DNA of 11,992 nt from DASULK01 sp036381835 (GTDB lineage Bacteria; Actinomycetota; Actinomycetes; Mycobacteriales; Micromonosporaceae), in NCBI GenBank assembly GCA_036381835.1, contig DASVCA010000157.1, positions 1 to 11,992 of the forward strand, read 5' to 3'. The position numbers were made by a program, and so were the translations under genes. The number at the start of each line of letters is the position of its first letter. Position 1 is the first letter of the stretch. The notes below the pieces were generated by a model. It had not been told where the DNA came from. It worked only from the letters and a program-made list of their open reading frames with translations, and did not search any database. Shown here in pieces: positions 1 through 5,089 of this stretch.

Positions 1-1560
1 CACCCGGCCGGCCACGCCGTTCTCCCGGCACAGGCGTAGGAACCGGTCGGCGGAGGTCTCCGTCGCGTAGCCGCGCAGCGCGTCGATCAGGTTGAACATG
101 AACGCCTGCTCGTGGCCTACGCCGATGTGGCCGAAGGTGCAGCCGTCCATGGTGCCGGACCCGCCGCCGGACACCTGCACGCAGCGGCCGGGTGTGATGC
201 CGGTGAACGTGTCGAAGTCCAGTCGGGTGTCGATGGTCAGCCCGTCGGCGGACAGCTTCTGCACGCCCCACAGGTAGTCGGTGTTGGGCCCGTTGGCCTC
301 CAGCTCGACGAACAGGGTTATCCGCACGTCGTTGATGCCGAAGTTGAACGCCAGCGTCTGGTCCACCAGCGCACCCTCGGTGTTGATCGCGTCCAGCCGA
401 AGCAACCCGCCCGTTCCGTAGGCGATCCCGAACCGGCCCGTGGTGGTGTACAGGTTGATCAGGGTGGTGTTGTCGGGGATCGAGTTGTCGGACGGGATGT
501 GCAGCGAGATCCGGAAGAAGATGCGCCCGTCAGCACCGTTGACAGGGCCGCTGAAGTTGGCGCCGGGCCCCAGCACCGGCAGCGGCGCCGAGCCGGGGAA
601 GATGTCCGACGCGGCGAACGACACCGGCCCCGTGACGGTGATCGGCTGCCCGCCTGGCAGCGCCGACGCGATCTGCGTCGACTGGGTGCCGTCCTCGCAC
701 GGCCAGTACGCCCCAGCGATGAGGGTTCCGTCGGCGAACGCCGACGCCAGCGCGTCGCGGCGCATCAGGGACTCGGTGGGTGCGTTGCCCTGCTCGAGGC
801 GGCGCAGCACACCGGACGCGTTGATGTCGGTCCACGCGTCGCCCTTGGTGCCGGTGAACTCCACCGTACGGTCCGGCTTCCACGACGCCACCTCGCCGGT
901 GAACCTGACGTTCAGGAACTCCACGTCGTCGATGTACGCCGTGTCGGCGCCCTCGCCGAACGACACGTCCTTGATGTAGTTGACCACGACGTCCCAAGCG
1001 TCGGTGACGTCGAGGGTGATCTGGGTCCAGTCCACCTCGCCGGACACGTCCAGGTACTGCACCAGCCCCATGGACTTGGAGTTGATGTAGACGCGGAACC
1101 GATCGAACCCCTCCTCGGACGACACCTTGTACCAGAACCGTACGCACGTCGCCCCGTCCGGGACTTCGATGAACGCGCTGGACTGTTGGCTGTCGCCGAT
1201 GGGGCCGGCCCGCCACGACCAGGACCCGGTGTGTGCCGCCGCGTTGGTGCGGAACCAGTCCGTCCCGCCGAACACGGTGATGTTCAGCGTGTCGTCTTCG
1301 AAGTCCTCCACCACCACCGGGTCGCCGTAGACGATCTGCGCCGGGGTGTTCCGCCCGGCCACCCCGTACAGCTCGCTGTTCGGGTTGCGGGGGTTGTAGG
1401 TGCCGGAGCGGTTGTCCAGGGTGGCCGTGGCCTTACCAGGGGCTGGCTCGCCCCGTTCGTCGCCTAGGCCGCGGCTGACCGTGACCGGCTTACGCACGTA
1501 GGCGGGGGCGTCGTGCCACACGCCGCCGTAGTGCAGCTGGATGGTCAGGTCGTGCTTCAT
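1..1560 (-). CDS. Minor tail protein with jelly-roll and LamG-like domains (3' end beyond window)
   Basis: The frame is open from an ATG at 1560 to base 1, giving 520 residues with no stop, so the C-terminus lies outside the window. The ATG overlaps the tape measure stop by one base (TGATG). Residues 1-80 form a typical actinophage tail N-terminus: residues 26-35 (PVTVSRGLGD), then TLDNRSGTYNPRNP (47-60) and GRNTP. Residues about 85-218 look like a beta-sandwich/jelly-roll insertion, with FEDDTLNITVFGG near its start and AYIDDVEFLNVRF at its end. Residues about 284-475 start with AYWPCEDG and resemble a LamG/concanavalin-like fold. Such proteins sit at the distal tail and may bind cell-wall glycan. 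The position right after the tape measure supports a distal-tail or minor-tail role. The fold assignments are pattern-based and not verified by search. Confidence 0.85.
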   Translation of the reverse strand, partial: MKHDLTIQLHYGGVWHDAPAYVRKPVTVSRGLGDERGEPAPGKATATLDNRSGTYNPRNPNSELYGVAGRNTPAQIVYGDPVVVEDFEDDTLNITVFGGTDWFRTNAAAHTGSWSWRAGPIGDSQQSSAFIEVPDGATCVRFWYKVSSEEGFDRFRVYINSKSMGLVQYLDVSGEVDWTQITLDVTDAWDVVVNYIKDVSFGEGADTAYIDDVEFLNVRFTGEVASWKPDRTVEFTGTKGDAWTDINASGVLRRLEQGNAPTESLMRRDALASAFADGTLIAGAYWPCEDGTQSTQIASALPGGQPITVTGPVSFAASDIFPGSAPLPVLGPGANFSGPVNGADGRIFFRISLHIPSDNSIPDNTTLINLYTTTGRFGIAYGTGGLLRLDAINTEGALVDQTLAFNFGINDVRITLFVELEANGPNTDYLWGVQKLSADGLTIDTRLDFDTFTGITPGRCVQVSGGGSGTMDGCTFGHIGVGHEQAFMFNLIDALRGYATETSADRFLRLCRENGVAGRV

Positions 1561-2528
1561 CAGGCCACCTGCACCCGGCCGCCGGACACGGACAGCCGAA
1601 GGTCCCCGGTGCGGACGGCCTCGAGGAACATGGTCGCGAACGAACCCTTACCGGAGATGTGCAGGTTCACCGTCGTCGCCGTGGACTCGCCGCGCGGCAC
1701 CACCCGCTCACCGGCCTGCAACAGGCCCAGCACCTCCTGGCCGGGCAGGCCCGGCACCACACCCCCGCTGTGGAACTTGGGAATGTCCGGGACGTCGAAG
1801 CCGTTGCCGCCGATGACCGGCACCCACGACGGCACGGAGAAGGACAGCCGGCCCACCGTGGCGTTCCAGGCGTCGGCCACGCCGTTGAACGCGGCCTTGA
1901 ACGGCGCGGAGATCCACCCCTGCACCTTGGCGAACGCGTCCTTCAGCTTCCCCGGCAGGCCGGTGATCTTCGACCAGGCATCCTGGAAGAACTTGACGAA
2001 CGGGCCCTTGAACCAGTTCGCCACCGCCAGCGCGGCATCCTTCACCCCGTCCAGCGCGGCGTGGACGATCTTGCGGAACGTCTCCGACTTCTGGTAGGCC
2101 AGCACGAATCCGGCCGCCAGCAACGCCACCGCGGCGATGATCAGCGTGATCGGTGAGGTCAGGAACGTCAGGTTCAGCGCCTTCATCCCGGCCGCGACGG
2201 ACTTGAGCGCCGGGGCTAGGAAGTTGGACATGCCCGACGCCAGGTCGCCGATGCCGAACCCGAGCAGCAGCAGCGATTCCAGGCCCAAGCCACCCTCGTT
2301 GACGGCCTTGATGCCGGCCAGCCCGTCCTGCAAACCGGTCAGGGTGTCCCGGAACCCCATCGCCCGGGTGTCCACCGTGTCCGCAGATTCGGCCACCCGG
2401 TCGAAGCTGTCGGCCGAGTCGCGCACCTTGGCGTCCATGTCGTCGGCGGCGGCCCCGACCCGCTGGAACGCCTGCTCCAGCTTTTTCGACCCGTCCTCGA
2501 CGAAGTTGACGGTGATGTCGTTGGCCAC
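1560..2528 (-). CDS. Tape measure protein (short, 322 aa)
   Basis: This protein sets tail length and is threaded through the tail tube before DNA ejection. The start is GTG at 2528, giving a one-base overlap (TAGTG) with the upstream gene. Residues 10-75 are helical and charged with regular Asp/Ala spacing, as in a coiled coil. Hydrophobic segments lie at about 84-100 and 126-145 (the second is TSPITLIIAAVALLAAGFVL). Residues 170-220 are amphipathic and Trp/Phe/Lys-rich. The C-terminal block FHSGGVVPGLPGQEVLGLLQ (252-271) followed by AGERVVPRG is characteristic of actinophage tape measure C-termini. Most siphovirus tape measures exceed 600 residues. At the accepted ~1.5 angstrom per residue, 322 residues would specify a tail of about 48 nm. 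The frame is intact, so this appears natural and not truncated by mutation. Confidence 0.9.
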   Translation of the reverse strand: MANDITVNFVEDGSKKLEQAFQRVGAAADDMDAKVRDSADSFDRVAESADTVDTRAMGFRDTLTGLQDGLAGIKAVNEGGLGLESLLLLGFGIGDLASGMSNFLAPALKSVAAGMKALNLTFLTSPITLIIAAVALLAAGFVLAYQKSETFRKIVHAALDGVKDAALAVANWFKGPFVKFFQDAWSKITGLPGKLKDAFAKVQGWISAPFKAAFNGVADAWNATVGRLSFSVPSWVPVIGGNGFDVPDIPKFHSGGVVPGLPGQEVLGLLQAGERVVPRGESTATTVNLHISGKGSFATMFLEAVRTGDLRLSVSGGRVQVA

Positions 2529-2953
2529 TACTCGTCCACCTCGATCCCGGCCTGGCGGATGACGTCCAGCAGGCTGTCGGTGAGGGTCTGCTCAAACTTC
2601 CCCGACGTGCGCAGGTCGGCCAGCGACTTGTAGATGTACCGGCCGTCCTTGTAGAACGGCCGGCTGATCGTGCCCCGGCCGCCGCGGGTGATCGTGCCGC
2701 CGAAGTCCAGCCAGGGGTAGTACGGTGCGCGCTTACCGCCGGCACGGATCCGGGACGCGGTGCGGGTGGACGCGGCCCGCAGCGTCTTCGCCGCGCGGCC
2801 GGTGCGGGTAGGCACCCGCGGCTTGGCGTCCTGAACCACCAGGTCGGCGACCTTGTTCAGGCCCAGCCGCAGCGCCTTGGGCATGTCCGGGCCGATCTTC
2901 TTCAGGTTCCGGGACAGCTCCCGCAGACCCTCCACCTTGACCGCTTCACCCAT
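2528..2953 (-). CDS. HK97 gp10-like tail/head-completion protein
   Basis: The 141-residue product begins with VKVEGLRELSRNLKKIG, has NKVADLVVQDAKPRVPTRTG around residues 33-52 and then RAPYYPWLDFGG. These features match the HK97 gp10 family (small proteins at the neck/tail completion step). The ATG at 2953 overlaps the stop of the membrane protein gene by one base (TGATG). The protein is strongly basic in its first two-thirds (many Arg/Lys around residues 44-75), which is common in this family. In most siphoviruses this gene lies between the head-tail adaptor and the tail terminator. Here it lies after the tail chaperones and before the tape measure. Family assignment is from recognised sequence pattern; the exact structural role is inferred. 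Confidence 0.8.
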   Translation of the reverse strand: MGEAVKVEGLRELSRNLKKIGPDMPKALRLGLNKVADLVVQDAKPRVPTRTGRAAKTLRAASTRTASRIRAGGKRAPYYPWLDFGGTITRGGRGTISRPFYKDGRYIYKSLADLRTSGKFEQTLTDSLLDVIRQAGIEVDE

Positions 2954-3144
2954 CAGCCACCCCCGGCCGCGGACAGCAGCGCCGACACGCCGGACAAACC
3001 CCCGGCGGCGGCTACGCCCATGCCCACGTAGGACAGCCGCTCGAGGCGGCGCAGCCGCCGCTCGTGGTCCTCCAGCGCCTTGTCCAGCTTCGCCTCGACG
3101 CGGGTCAACCAGCGGGACAGTTCGGCGTTGCTGATCTCGTCCAC
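2953..3144 (-). CDS. Small coiled-coil plus transmembrane protein (XhlA-like layout)
   Basis: A 63-residue protein starting with GTG at 3144, four bases after the chaperone T stop. The purine-rich stretch GAGGGGGTGA acts as its ribosome binding site and overlaps that stop. Residues 5-37 are a heptad-rich charged helix (VEAKLDKALEDHERRLRRLE). Residues 38-60 form one hydrophobic, glycine/alanine-rich membrane segment, and the protein ends GGG. This coiled-coil-then-helix layout resembles haemolysin XhlA-type phage membrane proteins. Its place inside the tail module, between the chaperones and the gp10-like protein, is unusual for a lysis gene. It could be a tail-associated membrane factor or a holin-like protein. 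No function can be claimed from sequence alone. Confidence 0.75.
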   Translation of the reverse strand: MDEISNAELSRWLTRVEAKLDKALEDHERRLRRLERLSYVGMGVAAAGGLSGVSALLSAAGGG

Positions 3145-3148
3145 CGGC

Positions 3149-3334
3149 TCACCCCCTCTTCTTAGCCGCCAGCTGTTCCCGCTGCGCGATCCGCCCGTAG
3201 TAGACCTGCCACGTCACGAACTCGTGGTTGGGCATCTCGGCCCGCAGCCTGGCCACGGTCATGCCGAGCTTGGCCGCCAGGTAGAACTCCCATTCCAGGT
3301 CCGGGTCAGCGTCCAGCGCCAGGTACGCCGCTTT
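3149..3334 (-). CDS. Tail assembly chaperone T domain, made as G-T by frameshift
   Basis: The frame has no convincing start of its own but encodes a clear T domain: AAYLALDADPDLEWEFYLAA, then KLGMTVARLRAEM, PNHEFVTWQVYYGRIAQREQ, ending LAAKKRG at the TGA at 3149-3151. The DPDL-WEF-LA-LGMTV-RL-M--EF--W-VYY pattern is conserved in tail chaperone T segments. It lies in the +1 frame relative to G. A slip of lysyl-tRNA from AAA (3335-3333) to the overlapping AAA (3334-3332) joins G residue K105 directly to AAYLAL, giving a fusion of about 165 residues. A -2 shift would reach the same frame but has no obvious slippery sequence. The T domain recruits the tail tube protein to the chaperoned tape measure. 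Confidence 0.85.
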   Translation of the reverse strand, partial: KAAYLALDADPDLEWEFYLAAKLGMTVARLRAEMPNHEFVTWQVYYGRIAQREQLAAKKRG

Positions 3335-3647
3335 TGGCGGCCCCCTCGTCCAGGCCGGACAGTTCCTGCACCTTCTCCACGACCGGCTGCAACTCGCCAG
3401 CAGGCGCGGACTGCTGCCACCGGCCGACCTCGGCCTCGGACAGTTGCGGGTCCACCATCGCCGCGGCGAGCAGCTTCCGTTCCAGGGTCAGCGCGCGCGG
3501 CCCGTCCACATGCTCGGCGTCGGTGGCCTTGCGCACCACCAGCACCTCGTCACGTGACAGGCCCCGCACCCGCACCGTGCCGACCCCGGGAATGTCCACG
3601 TCCGCCTCCGGCAGCCGCGGCTTCAGCAGCATGTCCTTGTCCACCAT
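3306..3647 (-). CDS. Tail assembly chaperone G
   Basis: The 113-residue product occupies the slot between the major tail protein and the tape measure, where all long-tailed phages encode the G/G-T chaperones. These coat the tape measure before the tube polymerises. The ATG at 3647 lies ten bases after the major tail protein stop and is preceded by AAGGGGGTG, a good ribosome binding site. The protein is acidic and helical: RDEVLVVRKATDAEHVDG, ERKLLAAAMVDPQLSE, then VEKVQELSGLDEGAAKSG. The last eight residues after K105 (SGVPGAGR) are translated only when no frameshift occurs. Just before the end, at 3335-3332, is an AAAA run where a second frame continues into the T domain. Confidence 0.85.
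   Translation of the reverse strand: MVDKDMLLKPRLPEADVDIPGVGTVRVRGLSRDEVLVVRKATDAEHVDGPRALTLERKLLAAAMVDPQLSEAEVGRWQQSAPAGELQPVVEKVQELSGLDEGAAKSGVPGAGR
3329..3341 (-). promoter_or_regulatory. Probable +1 programmed ribosomal frameshift site
   Basis: On the coding strand the codons are GCC AAA AGC GGC in the G frame. The T domain continues as AAA GCG GCG TAC one base later. The four-A run (3335-3332) lets the P-site lysyl-tRNA re-pair after a one-base forward slip. A run of five G lies just upstream (3345-3341), but -1 slippage there would not enter the T frame. Position and geometry are seen in the sequence; that shifting occurs here is inferred from conservation of the G/G-T system. Confidence 0.7.
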
Positions 3648-3656
3648 GGCACCCCC

Positions 3657-4070
3657 TTACGACTGTGGCGTGTCGTCGACGTCACCGGAGATTTGGAACT
3701 CGGCCTGCCACGCCACCATGTCCGCCACCGGCGCCGACTCGGTGTAGGAGGTGAGGATCGCGGTGAACGAGTCCTGCGGCTTCCCGGCCCCGGTGCCCTC
3801 GATCTGGCGTACGACGGTCACCGTGCCCGCGCCGGCCTTCGTCAGCGGCTTGAGCACGGCCCGCGGACCCGTGCCCGCGGTCGAGTCGTACACGCCGCCC
3901 ATCGTGAAGGTGCCGTTGGTCAGCCCCTCGGAGAATTCGTGCCCGTCCGCCCCGTAGCCGGTCGTGTCGTGGGTGTCCTTCGTGGCCTCGAACTCTGACG
4001 TGTTGCAGTACTGCGACAGGTCGTTGTCGTCGACCTTGACGACCGTGTTCTTGCCGTGGACCTTCGCCAT
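3657..4070 (-). CDS. Major tail (tube) protein
   Basis: A 137-residue protein starting at ATG 4070, which shares one base with the tail terminator stop (TGATG) and is preceded by GGGAG seven bases away. It opens MAKVHGKNTVVKVDDNDLSQ. Asn/Asp-rich strands follow (CNTSEFEATKDTHDTTGYG, EGLTNGTFTMGGVYDST), then RAVLKPLTKAG and WQAEFQISGDV at the end. This beta-rich profile with paired Thr/Gly strands fits the siphovirus tail tube fold, in which hexameric rings stack into the tail. Its position between the tail terminator and the chaperones agrees. An in-frame upstream extension to 4406 exists but lacks coding character and would bury the terminator gene, so the ATG at 4070 is preferred. Confidence 0.88.
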   Translation of the reverse strand: MAKVHGKNTVVKVDDNDLSQYCNTSEFEATKDTHDTTGYGADGHEFSEGLTNGTFTMGGVYDSTAGTGPRAVLKPLTKAGAGTVTVVRQIEGTGAGKPQDSFTAILTSYTESAPVADMVAWQAEFQISGDVDDTPQS

Positions 4071-4477
4071 CAGCTGCTCCCTTGCCCCGCAATGTCCAAT
4101 GTGAAGACGGCGGCCTCGTAGTCGACCCCGGCGATGGTCACCGGATCGAACTGGGCGCCGGTGACCCGCACCGTCTCGAACGCCGTCCAGGTGGCGGACT
4201 CCAGCACCGCCTTGACCGACCGGGCGCCGGACCCGTCCGCGTGGGCGGCCAGCACGTCCCGGGTCGGCCGGTCCCCCACCCGCCCCGCCAGCAGCACCAC
4301 CGGCACGGTCATCTGGTCCATCCCCCGCCCGTAGGTGGCGTCGTAGGTGATGTCCTCGGGGAACCCGACCACCGCGGCCGGCGGACTGATCTTCGGCACC
4401 GGCCACGCGTAGCAGCGCAGCCCGTCGATCGTGGCCAGCCGGGCGGCGATCTCATCCATGACGTCGGCCAGGTTCAC
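4070..4477 (-). CDS. Tail terminator / tail completion protein
   Basis: A 135-residue protein that probably caps the tail tube and docks it to the head. The start chosen is GTG at 4477, whose GTGA overlaps the upstream adaptor stop by four bases. The longer open frame (to 4672) would overlap the adaptor by 199 bases and has a low-complexity Arg/Ala/Gly shadow sequence. The mature frame reads NLADVMDEIAARLATIDGLR, then YAWPVPKISPPAAVVGFP (23-40), ITYDATYGRGMDQMTVPVVL (43-62) and VDYEAAVFTLDIAG near the end. This is a typical actinophage tail terminator arrangement: an N-terminal helix, PP-A-VV-P, then paired strands. The alternative is a head-tail stopper, but the position next to the major tail protein favours terminator. 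Confidence 0.8.
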   Translation of the reverse strand: MNLADVMDEIAARLATIDGLRCYAWPVPKISPPAAVVGFPEDITYDATYGRGMDQMTVPVVLLAGRVGDRPTRDVLAAHADGSGARSVKAVLESATWTAFETVRVTGAQFDPVTIAGVDYEAAVFTLDIAGQGSS

Positions 4478-5070
4478 CGCGGCCGCCTGGTGCGTACGTA
4501 GCCGCGCAGCGAGACCACCACGTCCGGGTCCAGGCGGGACAGCAGCCGCAACTCGGACCCCTGGTCCGGTGATCCGGCGATCCCGTACGGGGAGTCGCGC
4601 CGGGCGGCGAACCGGGACATTTGCAGCCGCACCGCGTGCGTCACCGCGGCCGGCACCGTTGTCCAGCCCCACAGCGCGGTGACGGCCACCTCATGCTCGG
4701 CGCCGGACGGCTGAACCTCCGCGTCCGGGCTGAACACCAGCCGCGTCCACACCTTGCCGGTCAGCACGGCGTTGACCGGCTCCAGCGTGTACGCGGTGAC
4801 CGCGGTCCCGTCGACCTGCACGGCCAGGCCGGTGTCATCGTCCAGGTCGTCGATGTCGACCACCCACCGGCGCCGGTACACGTCCCACCAGGCCGTGTAC
4901 CGGCGCTCCTCCGCAGCGTCCACCTGGCCGAACTGGCGGTTGCAGTGATCGTCGATGTCGCGGGACGCGGTGGACACCCACCCCTGGATTTCGGCGTCGT
5001 CGGCCGTGTCAACGACCCGCAGGTACGCCCTCGCGTCCGCGACGGTGATGTAGTCCGGCGCCCACACCAT
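4474..5070 (-). CDS. Head-tail adaptor (gp6-like connector)
   Basis: The 198-residue product is the first gene after the capsid domain, where the ring that extends the portal is encoded. It starts at ATG 5070 with AGGAAGGTGA upstream. Residues 6-50 (DYITVADARAYLRVVDTADD, DIDDHCNRQFGQ) are helical, as in gp6-like connectors. The middle is beta-rich (RRWVVDIDDLDDDTGLAVQV). The C-terminus has SPYGIAGSPDQGSELRLLSR followed by LDPDVVVSLRGY, a block I recognise from Streptomyces-type adaptor proteins. It overlaps the next gene by four bases (GTGA). A separate head-tail stopper gene is not seen beside it; its job may be done by this protein's extended C-terminal half or by another neighbour. Confidence 0.82.
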   Translation of the reverse strand: MVWAPDYITVADARAYLRVVDTADDAEIQGWVSTASRDIDDHCNRQFGQVDAAEERRYTAWWDVYRRRWVVDIDDLDDDTGLAVQVDGTAVTAYTLEPVNAVLTGKVWTRLVFSPDAEVQPSGAEHEVAVTALWGWTTVPAAVTHAVRLQMSRFAARRDSPYGIAGSPDQGSELRLLSRLDPDVVVSLRGYVRTRRPR

Positions 5071-5089
5071 CGGCGATCACCTTCCTCGG

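Noticed and set aside
112..1467. Long open frame of 451 codons on the plus strand
   Set aside because: It lies opposite the minor tail protein gene. Its product is low-complexity Val/Gly/Arg/His-rich, as expected for antisense frames of GC-rich coding DNA, and has no recognisable domain.
3341..3345. Five-G run as a -1 slippery site for the chaperone frameshift
   Set aside because: A -1 shift would not enter the frame that carries the T domain; the AAAA run in the +1 phase does.
4478..4672. Upstream extension of the tail terminator gene
   Set aside because: It would overlap the adaptor gene by 199 bases and has shadow-like Arg/Ala/Gly composition. GTG at 4477 gives a standard four-base overlap.
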